Below, piece by piece: positions 1 to 7,085 of a stretch of 12,014 bases of DNA (position 1 is the first letter of the stretch; each line of letters begins with the position of its first letter). Source of the DNA: Eubacteriales Family XIII. Incertae Sedis bacterium. Its GTDB lineage: Bacteria > Bacillota > Clostridia > Peptostreptococcales > Anaerovoracaceae. The stretch spans positions 1 to 12,014 of the forward strand of contig JAITEX010000047.1 in assembly GCA_031281765.1 (NCBI GenBank), read 5' to 3'. Made by a program: the position numbers and the translations under genes. The notes under the pieces were generated by a model. That model did not search any database and was not told where the DNA came from. It saw nothing but the letters and a program-made list of their open reading frames with translations.

Positions 1-3000
1 GCGGCGCATATAGCCGCCGAACTTGACCGGGCTTACGCGGCGGTGAGCGGCATTGCCGGGCATATGGCTGAGGCCGGCGCTACGGCATTTGCCGCCAAGT
101 TCGATGCGTGCCTCGCGGCGCTCGGCGAAGCGTCGGAAACGGCAGGCAGGCTTCGCGCCGGCGCGGATGCCACGACTTATGCCGCGGCTGCGGCCACTGC
201 CGCCGAAGCCTATGACGCCCTCGGCGTCGCGCTTTCGGAATTTACCTTTCCGCGTTTTGTTGCCGCCGGCGCCGAAAAAGCCATCCTCGAATCCGAAAAG
301 GAGCTTATCACCCTGCGCCGCAACCGCGTCAAAAAAACTTTTGACGATATGAAGAAGCGGTTCTTTGCGAAGCCGCTCGCGGACTATGTCGCCGATATGA
401 ATGATACCTATCCGTACGCGGCCTTCCTCGCGGGGCTCGTCAAGCGATACGACGAGCTTTACAGCGCGGAAAAACGCGCGGCCGGCGTGCTCGATTTTTC
501 GGACTTCGAGCATATGGCGCTGAAAATTCTCGCTGACGAAAAGGTCCGCGCCGAGTACCGCGAAAAATTCGACTATATCTTTATCGACGAGTACCAGGAC
601 ACGAACTATGTGCAGGAGGCGCTTATCTCCCGCATCTGCCGGGAGGACAACCTGTTTATGGTCGGCGATGTGAAGCAGAGCATCTATCAGTTCCGCCTTG
701 CGGAGCCCGGCATATTTATAGACAAGTACAACAGGTTCGGGAGCGGCGAGGGCGCGGCCGGCTGCCGTATCGATTTGAATCTGAACTTCAGGAGCAAGGA
801 AAGCCTTCTGCTTGACATCAACGCGGTGTTCCGGCGGCTGATGCGGGCCGACTTGTCCGGCATAGACTATGACGACAACGCGGCGCTGAGGCGGGGCATC
901 GATTACGCGGCGGCGGGATACGACGGAAGCTTAGACAGCCGCGCCCGTTTTGTGTTGATAGACAGGGCCGTCGGCGATGAGTCTCAGGATGAACTTCCCG
1001 GAGAGCTTGCGGAAATGAAGGACGCGGAGCTGGAAGCCTTAGCCGCCGCCGCGGAGATACGGCGCGTGATGGATGGCGGCGTGTTCTTCGATATAAAGGA
1101 GGGCGTGGTCCGCCCCTATCGCTACCGGGACATCGTCGTCCTGCTCAAAGAGGCGCGGACGAGCGGCCAGGTCTGGTACGATGTGCTGCAGGCCTGCGGC
1201 ATTCCGGCCTATATCAGCAGCGGGGACGGCTATTTCGATACGGTCGAGGTCGAGACCTTTGTGAATCTGCTGAAGGTCATTGACAACGCGCGGCAGGACG
1301 TGCCGCTTGTCTCCGCGCTCTACAGCCCTGTGTTTGGCTTTTCGCTCGAGGATCTCGCGGAGATACGGCTCGCCTATGATGACGCGCGAGCACCCTTCCA
1401 TAAGGCGTTTTTCGCCTATGCGGAGTCGGGGCCGCCGGGGGAACTCTCTGAGAGGTGCAAGGGCGTTACGGAGCGCCTTGCCGGGTGGCGGTACGATGAG
1501 AGCTTTATGACGCTGCCGGACTTCATCTGGAAGCTGCTGAAGGAGAGCGGTTATTATGATTATGCCGGCGCGCTTCCGAGCGGGACGCTGCGCCGCGCGA
1601 ACCTGCGCGCCATAGCCGACCGGGCGCTGTCCTTTACCGCAGGGCGGGACAGCAGCCTCTTCGGGTTCCTCGGATTTACGGACGCCGTGCGGAAGAAGAG
1701 GATGAACGCGTCGCAGATAAAGCTTTTCGGTGAGGGTGACGACGCGGTGCGCATCATGACAGTTCATACGAGCAAGGGTTTGGAGTTTCCGTATATCATC
1801 GCGGCTCAGATGGGAAAGAGCCTGAGGGACAGCGGCCGGACGGCGGCGCGGTTCGCCCTGCACCGCCGGGTCGGCGTGGCGATGGAGTGGGAGGACCCGA
1901 ACACGCACACCTATCGCAAGACGCTCGCGCAGCATATGATAGCGGCCGAGCAGAAGCGCGAAACGCGCGCCGAGGCCCTGCGCGTACTCTATGTGGCGAT
2001 GACGCGCGCCATGGACAGGCTGACGCTGATCGGCACGACGAAGGATGCGGGAAAGGCGCTGTCCGTCGCGGAGCTTGCCGACCCCGAAATCGATACGGAC
2101 CCGGTAGCGGCGGGCTCGTTTCTCGATATGCTGCTGCCGATCCTGCTTGCGGACGGCAGGGCGCCGGAAGTCATCACGTCCGCGCGGCTCTTAGCGCAAA
2201 GCCGCGTAGCCGGGACGGAAGTCGCGGCGGGGCAGGGCAGGGATCTGTCAATAGATTTATTTGACGATAGTGTCCCGACCGGCGCCGTCCGTGAAAGCCT
2301 CGCCGCCGAAGTGGACCGCCGTCTCTCTTTCGTCTATCCCTATGCGGAGGATTTGCATACGAAATCGAAGTACAGCGCGACGGAGATAAACCGGGCGCTG
2401 AAACCCGCGAGGCCGGAGAAGGTGTTTTTCACGGAAGGCTCCGCGGAAGAACGGCTTGAGGACGCGGGGAATTTGCCGGCGCTTTCCGCCGCCGAACGCG
2501 GGACGGCGCTGCATACGGCTTTGGAGCAGCTTGACTTCGCGGAAGCGTACGCGCGCCGGGATGACGCCGCGTATTTCAGCGCCTTTGTCCGGGGCCTTGC
2601 GGACCGCGGCTTCCTGACGCGCGAAGCAGCGGAATCCGTGTCGCCCGAAACGCTGCGCCGCTACGCGAATACGGAACTGTTTGCGCGCGCCGCGGCCGCT
2701 CCGCTGCTGCGCAAGGAGACGCCGTTCAATCTGAAATATGAGCACCTCGGCAGAGAGGTCATCGTGCAGGGCATTATCGACTGCTGGTTTGCGGAGAACG
2801 GCAGCCTTGTGCTGATAGACTACAAGTCCGGCGGATACCGAGCCGCAGACCCGGCCGAGGCGGAGCGGGTAGCCGCCGAATACGGCGTCCAGATGGACAT
2901 CTACCGCACGGCTCTCGAGAGGATTACGGGGCGCGCCGTTGCGGAATCCTGGCTGTATATGACGTCCGCCGGAGCCGCGGTCCCGGTCCCGCCCGAAAAA

Positions 3001-3006
3001 GGCTGA
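1..3006 (+). CDS. addA: ATP-dependent helicase/nuclease subunit A (AddA), 5'-truncated by the window
   Basis: AddA is the UvrD-like helicase and nuclease subunit of AddAB, which resects double-strand DNA ends for RecA-dependent recombination in the cytoplasm. The frame is open from base 1 (1001 residues visible), so the true start lies upstream and no internal start should be used. Numbered from base 1, I see superfamily-1 helicase motif II DEYQDTN (196-202), motif III VGDVKQSIYQFR (221-232), motif IV NLNFRS (260-265), motif V TVHTSKGLEF (587-596) and motif VI VLYVAMTRAMDR (662-673). The C-terminal RecB-family nuclease is intact: His838 in GTALH, Asp927 in GIID, Asp940 and Lys942 in LIDYKSG, and Gln964/Tyr968 in the QMDIY box. 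The Walker A and Q motifs are missing and must lie upstream, since family members are usually about 1200 residues. addB is normally the upstream neighbour, but it is not visible here. There is no sign of decay. Confidence 0.96.
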   Translation, partial: AAHIAAELDRAYAAVSGIAGHMAEAGATAFAAKFDACLAALGEASETAGRLRAGADATTYAAAAATAAEAYDALGVALSEFTFPRFVAAGAEKAILESEKELITLRRNRVKKTFDDMKKRFFAKPLADYVADMNDTYPYAAFLAGLVKRYDELYSAEKRAAGVLDFSDFEHMALKILADEKVRAEYREKFDYIFIDEYQDTNYVQEALISRICREDNLFMVGDVKQSIYQFRLAEPGIFIDKYNRFGSGEGAAGCRIDLNLNFRSKESLLLDINAVFRRLMRADLSGIDYDDNAALRRGIDYAAAGYDGSLDSRARFVLIDRAVGDESQDELPGELAEMKDAELEALAAAAEIRRVMDGGVFFDIKEGVVRPYRYRDIVVLLKEARTSGQVWYDVLQACGIPAYISSGDGYFDTVEVETFVNLLKVIDNARQDVPLVSALYSPVFGFSLEDLAEIRLAYDDARAPFHKAFFAYAESGPPGELSERCKGVTERLAGWRYDESFMTLPDFIWKLLKESGYYDYAGALPSGTLRRANLRAIADRALSFTAGRDSSLFGFLGFTDAVRKKRMNASQIKLFGEGDDAVRIMTVHTSKGLEFPYIIAAQMGKSLRDSGRTAARFALHRRVGVAMEWEDPNTHTYRKTLAQHMIAAEQKRETRAEALRVLYVAMTRAMDRLTLIGTTKDAGKALSVAELADPEIDTDPVAAGSFLDMLLPILLADGRAPEVITSARLLAQSRVAGTEVAAGQGRDLSIDLFDDSVPTGAVRESLAAEVDRRLSFVYPYAEDLHTKSKYSATEINRALKPARPEKVFFTEGSAEERLEDAGNLPALSAAERGTALHTALEQLDFAEAYARRDDAAYFSAFVRGLADRGFLTREAAESVSPETLRRYANTELFARAAAAPLLRKETPFNLKYEHLGREVIVQGIIDCWFAENGSLVLIDYKSGGYRAADPAEAERVAAEYGVQMDIYRTALERITGRAVAESWLYMTSAGAAVPVPPEKG

Positions 3007-3058
3007 AACCGCTGATTTTTCTGATTTTTCCGTGTATTGGCTTTGAGCAATATTTTAG

Positions 3059-3087
3059 TTGACAGACTTTTAACGGAGTGGGAAAAT
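3059..3087 (+). promoter_or_regulatory. Candidate sigma-A promoter for gdhA
   Basis: A perfect TTGACA -35 box at 3059-3064 is followed by a 17-base spacer and GAAAAT at 3082-3087, which matches four of six -10 consensus positions. It lies in the 126-base gap between addA and gdhA, 45 bases before the gdhA start. I see no clear terminator hairpin after addA, only T-runs around 3016-3029, so read-through from addA is also possible. The assignment rests on consensus matching alone. Confidence 0.4.
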
Positions 3088-3132
3088 GGTCTTAGTTAAT
3101 GTCATTCAAAGTACTTTGGAGGTTACCAGAAA

Positions 3133-4470
3133 ATGAGTTATGTAGACAAGATCATAGCCGATATTGAGAAGAAGAATGCGGACCAGCCGGAATTTCTGCA
3201 GGCCGCGAAAGAGGTATTGGAGTCCCTTCGCGTTGTTGTCGACAACAACAGCAAGTACGAGGACGCCGCTCTGCTCGAGCGCCTCGTCGAGCCGGAAAGA
3301 ATCGTCCAGTTCCGCGTGCCGTGGGTCGATGACAGTGGCAAGGTGCAGGTGAACCGTGGCTACCGCGTCGAGTTCAACTCGGCAATCGGCCCCTACAAGG
3401 GCGGACTGCGTTTCCACCCGTCCGTAAACCTGAGCATCATCAAGTTCCTCGGGTTTGAGCAGATTTTCAAAAATTCACTGACCGGCCTGCCCATCGGCGG
3501 CGGCAAGGGCGGCTCCGACTTTGATCCAAAAGGCAAGAGCGACCTCGAAGTCATGCGTTTCTGCCAGTCCTTTATGACGGAGCTCTATCGCCACATCGGT
3601 CCCGACACGGACGTCCCCGCCGGAGACATCGGCGTCGGCGGCCGCGAAATCGGTTTTATGTTCGGCCAGTACAAGCGCATCGTGAACGCCTTCCAGGGCG
3701 TGCTGACGGGCAAGGGCCTCGATTGGGGCGGCAGCCTTGCGCGTACGGAAGCGACGGGTTATGGCCTTGTCTACATGGTTGAAGAATATCTGAAGTCCAT
3801 CAGCGATTCCTTCGAGGGCAAGACGGTCTCCGTCTCCGGTTCCGGCAACGTCGCCATCTTCGCGACGCAGAAGGTCCAGCAGTTAGGCGGCAAGGTCGTT
3901 ACGATGACCGACTCAAACGGCTACATCCACCATGCGGTCGGCATTGACCTCGACGCCATCAAGGAAATCAAGCTGGTTCAGAGAGGACGCCTGAAGGATT
4001 ACGCCGCGAAGCACACCGACGCGGTCTACAAGGAAGTCGGCGACGGCAGCGTCTGGGACATCCCGGTCGACATCGCCCTCCCGTGCGCGACCCAGAACGA
4101 GCTCGACTTGAACAACGCGAAGACCCTCGTGGCAAACGGCGTGAAGATCGTCGGCGAAGGCGCGAATATGCCCACGACCCAGGACGGCGCGGATTACTTT
4201 ATCGAGAACAAAATCACCTTCTTCCCGGGCAAGGCCGCGAATGCGGGCGGCGTCGGTACCTCCGCACTCGAGATGTCGCAGAACAGCGAACGCCTCTCCT
4301 GGTCCTTCGAGGAAGTCGATAAGCAGCTGAACCGCATTATGGTCAACATCTTCCATAATATCAACGACGCGGCGAAGGAATACGGCCAGGCCGGAAACTT
4401 CGTTGCCGGCGCGAACATCGCGGGCTTCAAGAAGGTTGCTCAGGCGATGCTCGACCAGGGCATCATCTAA
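3133..4470 (+). CDS. gdhA: Glutamate dehydrogenase, hexameric, probably NADP(H)-dependent
   Basis: This cytoplasmic enzyme interconverts 2-oxoglutarate plus ammonia and glutamate, linking carbon and nitrogen metabolism. The 445 residues are the normal length for the small hexameric bacterial class. Visible landmarks are PYKGGLRFHPS with Lys89, Lys113 in FKNSLTGLP, the catalytic Lys125 in GGGKGG, and the catalytic Asp165 in VPAGDIG. These match the numbering of the well-studied Clostridium symbiosum enzyme. The Rossmann fold glycine motif is SGSGNVA (235-241). The second-strand end reads MTDSNG (258-263), closer to the SDSSG-like segment of the E. coli NADP enzyme than to the GPDG of NAD-specific clostridial enzymes, so NADP(H) use is inferred. 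NAGGVGTSALE near 370-380 supplies the conserved substrate-pocket serine. The ATG is fixed by a GGAGG at 3118-3122, ten bases upstream. The gene appears monocistronic, with a terminator hairpin downstream. Confidence 0.97.
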   Translation: MSYVDKIIADIEKKNADQPEFLQAAKEVLESLRVVVDNNSKYEDAALLERLVEPERIVQFRVPWVDDSGKVQVNRGYRVEFNSAIGPYKGGLRFHPSVNLSIIKFLGFEQIFKNSLTGLPIGGGKGGSDFDPKGKSDLEVMRFCQSFMTELYRHIGPDTDVPAGDIGVGGREIGFMFGQYKRIVNAFQGVLTGKGLDWGGSLARTEATGYGLVYMVEEYLKSISDSFEGKTVSVSGSGNVAIFATQKVQQLGGKVVTMTDSNGYIHHAVGIDLDAIKEIKLVQRGRLKDYAAKHTDAVYKEVGDGSVWDIPVDIALPCATQNELDLNNAKTLVANGVKIVGEGANMPTTQDGADYFIENKITFFPGKAANAGGVGTSALEMSQNSERLSWSFEEVDKQLNRIMVNIFHNINDAAKEYGQAGNFVAGANIAGFKKVAQAMLDQGII

Positions 4471-4524
4471 GGAAACACCGTTTCCAAAGCCCTTCACGGG
4501 CGTATCATCAGCCCGTTATTATTG

Positions 4525-4560
4525 CCCCGGCCGCTCCAGCGCGGCCGGGGTATTACATTT
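4525..4560 (+). terminator. Rho-independent terminator of gdhA
   Basis: A perfect 10-bp GC-only stem, CCCCGGCCGC at 4525-4534 and GCGGCCGGGG at 4541-4550, closes a six-base loop and is followed by TATTACATTTT. It starts 54 bases after the gdhA stop codon. The T-run is interrupted, so termination may be imperfect, but the stem is very stable. Confidence 0.8.
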
Positions 4561-4568
4561 TCCGGTTT

Positions 4569-4600
4569 GCACAGGGGGACAGTCCCCCTGTGCCATTTTT
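4569..4600 (+). repeat. REP-like palindrome, unit A, with terminator-like T-run
   Basis: The arms GCACAGGGGGAC (4569-4580) and GTCCCCCTGTGC (4582-4593) are perfect inverted repeats around a single base, followed by CATTTTT. It shares 21 of 25 bases with the unit at 6983-7007, so it belongs to a dispersed repeat family. It could also act as a second terminator behind gdhA. The resemblance to palindromes common in clostridial genomes is from memory. Confidence 0.7.
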
Positions 4601-4609
4601 GTCGTAGGA

Positions 4610-4636
4610 GCAGGTTTTCTTTCATTGCGGGCGTTC
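4610..4636 (+). repeat. 27-base dispersed repeat, copy 1
   Basis: This starts GCAGGTTTTCTTTCA and ends GCGTTC. It matches 24 of 27 bases with the copy at 6944-6970, and the first 15 bases are identical. Here it follows the palindromic unit by 16 bases; in copy 2 it precedes the palindromes. The function is unknown. It may be part of a mobile or REP-type module. Confidence 0.65.
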
Positions 4637-4739
4637 TCTTTTGAAAGTACAAAAGGCTTTTTGCACATCGCAAAGGGCGGCCGAATCATGTGCTCCGGTT
4701 GGGAGCGAAGCGATTTACCTCCCTTGCGGTAGCGGAAAT
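4637..4739 (+). other. Untranslated leader before the secreted-protein gene
   Basis: This is the rest of the 279-base gap between gdhA and the next gene. It holds a small hairpin, CTTTTG (4638-4643) with CAAAAG (4650-4655), followed by GCTTTTTG, and a weak GGGAG/CTCCC pairing (4701-4705 with 4719-4723). I could not find a convincing -35/-10 pair, so the promoter of the downstream genes is undetermined. The reading frames crossing this stretch look like chance. Confidence 0.35.
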
Positions 4740-4744
4740 GGAGG
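4740..4744 (+). promoter_or_regulatory. Ribosome binding site that decides the start at 4750
   Basis: GGAGG lies five bases before ATG 4750. The reading frame extends upstream to a GTG at 4690 and an ATG at 4738, but neither has a Shine-Dalgarno sequence at a proper distance. The product starting at 4750 begins with a proper signal peptide. Confidence 0.8.
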
Positions 4745-4749
4745 AAAAA

Positions 4750-6411
4750 ATGGATACAAAACGAACACTGCGGCGGAGCGGCCTGAGGGCTTTGCTCTGC
4801 GCGCTCATTTCTATCGCGTTAATTTTAAGCCCGGTTTCTTTCCACTCGCCGATACTAAGCGGGGCGCCGGGCGGGACAGGGGTCGCGTACGCGGATAACG
4901 ATCCCGTTATGCAGGCGGAAGTAAAGGCGACAAGCGACGCCCTCAACATCACGGGAAACGTCATATCCAAGATAGCCGATATGCCCTTTGCTTCCTACCT
5001 GGGGCTTCTTGGCACGGCGTTTTCAATTATAAATATGTTTTTGCCATCCCAGCCGGACCCGGTGATGTTGAAGCTCGACGCCATGAGCCAGCAGCTGACC
5101 CAACTCCAAAGCGACGTCAAAATCGTTCAGGAGCAGAATATCGACCTGGGCCAGCAGGTGTCCGCAAGCGACATGGTCACCATTCTTAATAATCTGGATG
5201 GCACCTTGAAGAAGCTTACCTTTGACAACGGGGTCAACTCGACCTACTACAACGCCTACATATACTGCAACCGGTATGACGCGAATTATAAGGCAAATCC
5301 GGAAAACCCCGAAAAGTCAAACTGCACTGCCGAGAATTATTGCAATGTCATGCAGTCCCTTTACGCGACCAAAAATTCAGCTGCGGGCGTCGCGTCAAAC
5401 ACCTATGTTCTTGACAACTATGAGGAGCTCGCCAAGATAATCACCGGCACGGGCAGCCTGTGGAACAACAAGAATCTCTATCAGGTGTACAATACCTATT
5501 TTTCCGCCCGCAAAAATTTCAATACGCAGGTCTTCGATACGAAGCAAAACATGATAACGAACGTTTCCGCCACCTCGGATTATGTCGGCGCGTTTTTATT
5601 GCGGGCGGTGCTTTACGATCAGTCGCTCAATCAGGCGCGGGTGGATTCCTACAAAGCGATGTTGAAGGAAAACTCAAAGGACCCGACAAACAACGACGAA
5701 AGTTATTATACAAACTATCTGAATTCGAATCTGTCCAAGAGCGCTGTGGCAAAAGCAAACTCCATTATCAACGACTCGCAGAATAATGTAACGTTTATCA
5801 ATAACAACCTGCTTTCCACCACAAAACCGGATTCATTCGTAAAGCTGTATCATGATGTGACACAGACGCTTTCCGACGCTCAGAAGGCTTTGGACGCCGA
5901 AAAAAAGGATGTGAAAGACAATGCCCGGATAAGATCCTATCGCCTGAATGCGACTCTCGCAAAGGATGTCTGGTCGTGTCCCGCAGAAAACTATGTCCGC
6001 TATTTTTGCGGATACCAGGTTGATTCCTGGGAGGCGGGTGAATTTCGGTCTAATGACGCCAATCAGCAGTATGCTTTGGACCATCACCTGAGCACAGACC
6101 AGATGAACCAGCTGAAGAACGCTGCGGCCGCACGGAGTACGCATATCACAGCGGATATGTCAAACGCGGGGTTTGTTTGGCACAGCAGCTATAATAACCA
6201 GGCTATAGGTTTCGGGGCGCACGCGGATAAATCGAGCGGGTACCGTACTATATATGTTGACTTCGTCCCCCTCAATGATAAAAGCATGACGCCTTCGAAT
6301 TACTGGGCTATAGACTATTACGGCAAGAAGAAATCCAGTACCGTATACAGCGCTTCCGGATATTCCAAGAAGGCCAGCTGGGGAGACCCGCTTGTCGTGG
6401 CGACGAAATAA
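4750..6411 (+). CDS. Secreted protein of unknown family with hydrophobic segment and coiled coil
   Basis: I do not recognise this 553-residue family. A basic N-terminus (KRTLRRSGLR) and a hydrophobic core (residues 12-31) lead to a likely signal-peptidase site AYA-D at 48/49, so the protein is exported. Next comes a strongly hydrophobic stretch at 78-98 (from MPFASYLGLLG to NMFLP). It is followed by a heptad pattern at 109, 112, 116, 119, 123 and 126 (LDAMSQQLTQLQSDVKIV), which suggests a short coiled coil. The middle is rich in Asn, Ser and Tyr and looks helical. The mature part has five cysteines: YIYC, SNC and ENYC together, then WSC and YFC. The C-terminus is aromatic and Gly/Ser-rich, probably beta. 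A hydrophobic helix beside amphipathic helices recalls alpha-helical pore-forming proteins, but that is only an idea; a surface or substrate-binding role is equally open. By eye the gene is AT-richer than addA and gdhA, which fits transfer. The lipoprotein gene follows after 12 bases. Confidence 0.85.
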   Translation: MDTKRTLRRSGLRALLCALISIALILSPVSFHSPILSGAPGGTGVAYADNDPVMQAEVKATSDALNITGNVISKIADMPFASYLGLLGTAFSIINMFLPSQPDPVMLKLDAMSQQLTQLQSDVKIVQEQNIDLGQQVSASDMVTILNNLDGTLKKLTFDNGVNSTYYNAYIYCNRYDANYKANPENPEKSNCTAENYCNVMQSLYATKNSAAGVASNTYVLDNYEELAKIITGTGSLWNNKNLYQVYNTYFSARKNFNTQVFDTKQNMITNVSATSDYVGAFLLRAVLYDQSLNQARVDSYKAMLKENSKDPTNNDESYYTNYLNSNLSKSAVAKANSIINDSQNNVTFINNNLLSTTKPDSFVKLYHDVTQTLSDAQKALDAEKKDVKDNARIRSYRLNATLAKDVWSCPAENYVRYFCGYQVDSWEAGEFRSNDANQQYALDHHLSTDQMNQLKNAAAARSTHITADMSNAGFVWHSSYNNQAIGFGAHADKSSGYRTIYVDFVPLNDKSMTPSNYWAIDYYGKKKSSTVYSASGYSKKASWGDPLVVATK

Positions 6412-6423
6412 GGAGGGCAAAAA

Positions 6424-6942
6424 ATGAAGCATATACAACATCAAAACAAAATCTTTCCTCTCTGCCTTGCGGCGCTTCTCTTTCTTCTTTCCCTTGCGTT
6501 TTCAGCCTGCGAAAAAGAGAGGGAGCCGATGAAGCCGAATCCTGCGGATGCCGGCCTTGCAGCAGGAGAAGAACAACCCGAGCAGACGGGTATAGGGTTT
6601 GATAAGCTCGACGGCGTCTGGTTCAACGTTACGGATCACGAGGTCGTGAAGCTCGACGCAGAGCACGAAAGATACTGGGTAGCCAAGCAGCCGGACTATG
6701 CGAAAAAAGGGAATAAAGCCTTCGTCTATGCGTATAAGGTAAAGCTTGACGAGAAGGCTCAGACCTTTACGCTGAAAGAGAAAACCGACGATATAATTTA
6801 CCACTACGAGCTTTCGGAAGATGGGAACGTCTTCACCGTTTCCGTAAACGATGAAGATTGGTCAAACGTTACCTTCTACCGCGCGGGCAGCGCGGAAGCC
6901 GAAGAATACAAGGCAGGCAACCCGAATCTGAATCCGAAGTGA
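6424..6942 (+). CDS. Small lipoprotein of unknown function, partner of the preceding secreted protein
   Basis: The 172-residue product has a hydrophobic signal sequence (residues 10-27) ending in LAFSAC. Cys29 would be lipidated, so the protein should sit on the outer face of the cytoplasmic membrane. Phe at the -3 position makes this a slightly unusual lipobox. After an acidic, Pro-rich spacer (30-54) comes a compact domain (about 56-160) beginning GFDKLDGVWFNV. It has alternating hydrophobic and charged residues (AFVYAYKVKL, TFTLKEK, YHYELSEDG, VFTVSV), typical of a small beta-sandwich or lipocalin-like barrel. That fold guess comes from pattern only, and I know no named family for it. AAGGAGG at 6410-6416 overlaps the stop codon of the preceding gene and the ATG follows after seven bases, so the two genes are very probably co-transcribed and translationally linked. 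The lipoprotein could anchor, sense or neutralise the secreted protein, but the sequence does not decide. Confidence 0.85.
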   Translation: MKHIQHQNKIFPLCLAALLFLLSLAFSACEKEREPMKPNPADAGLAAGEEQPEQTGIGFDKLDGVWFNVTDHEVVKLDAEHERYWVAKQPDYAKKGNKAFVYAYKVKLDEKAQTFTLKEKTDDIIYHYELSEDGNVFTVSVNDEDWSNVTFYRAGSAEAEEYKAGNPNLNPK

Positions 6943-6943
6943 G

Positions 6944-6970
6944 GCAGGTTTTCTTTCAGCGCGAGCGTTC
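6944..6970 (+). repeat. 27-base dispersed repeat, copy 2
   Basis: This starts two bases after the lipoprotein stop codon and matches 24 of 27 bases with 4610-4636. The palindromic units follow 12 bases later. Confidence 0.65.
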
Positions 6971-6982
6971 CGTTATAGAGTA

Positions 6983-7054
6983 GCACAAGGGGACGGTTCT
7001 CCTGTGCAAAATTGTAAACAATTCAGCACAAAGGAACCGTCCTCTTGCGCTTTT
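6983..7054 (+). repeat. Compound REP-like hairpin, units B and C in inverted orientation
   Basis: Unit B (6983-7007, beginning GCACAAGGGGACGG) and unit C (7026-7050, beginning GCACAAAGGAACCG) are reverse complements at 20 of 25 positions. Between them, AATTGT (7010-7015) and ACAATT (7018-7023) form a perfect inner stem. The whole 68-base stretch can fold into one long hairpin, followed by TTTT at 7051-7054. It may terminate the upstream lipoprotein operon. Each unit is also itself an imperfect palindrome, so two small hairpins are an alternative fold. No transposase is present in the window. Confidence 0.7.
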
Positions 7055-7067
7055 CGACAGGGTAGAT

Positions 7068-7075
7068 AAAGGGGG
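7068..7075 (+). promoter_or_regulatory. Ribosome binding site selecting the GTG start at 7086
   Basis: AAAGGGGG ends ten bases before GTG 7086. A TTG at 7077 in the same frame is too close to it. The GTG start gives a standard signal peptide. No promoter fits in the 31 bases between the T-run of the hairpin and the start codon, so transcription must begin within or upstream of the hairpin. Confidence 0.6.
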
Positions 7076-7085
7076 TTTGGTAAAA

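Noticed and set aside
1039..1935. 298-codon minus-strand frame inside addA
   Set aside because: AddA helicase motifs and nuclease residues are intact on the + strand here; the antisense product is Arg/His-rich with no recognisable domain.
3007..3030. Terminator after addA
   Set aside because: There are two T-runs but no stable inverted repeat before them.
3913..4497. 194-codon minus-strand frame opposite gdhA
   Set aside because: It lies over the conserved Rossmann domain of gdhA and across its stop codon; explained by high GC at third positions.
4690..4749. Upstream extension of the secreted-protein gene to GTG 4690 or ATG 4738
   Set aside because: No Shine-Dalgarno sequence at proper spacing, while ATG 4750 has GGAGG five bases upstream and yields a standard signal peptide.
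4403..4898. Plus-strand frames of 85 and 109 codons crossing the gdhA 3' end and the intergenic gap
   Set aside because: They run through the terminator hairpin and the palindrome, overlap real genes in another frame, and have no ribosome binding site.
6983..7050. CRISPR-like repeat pair
   Set aside because: Only two units in inverted, not direct, orientation, with an 18-base AT-rich gap; a hairpin, not an array.
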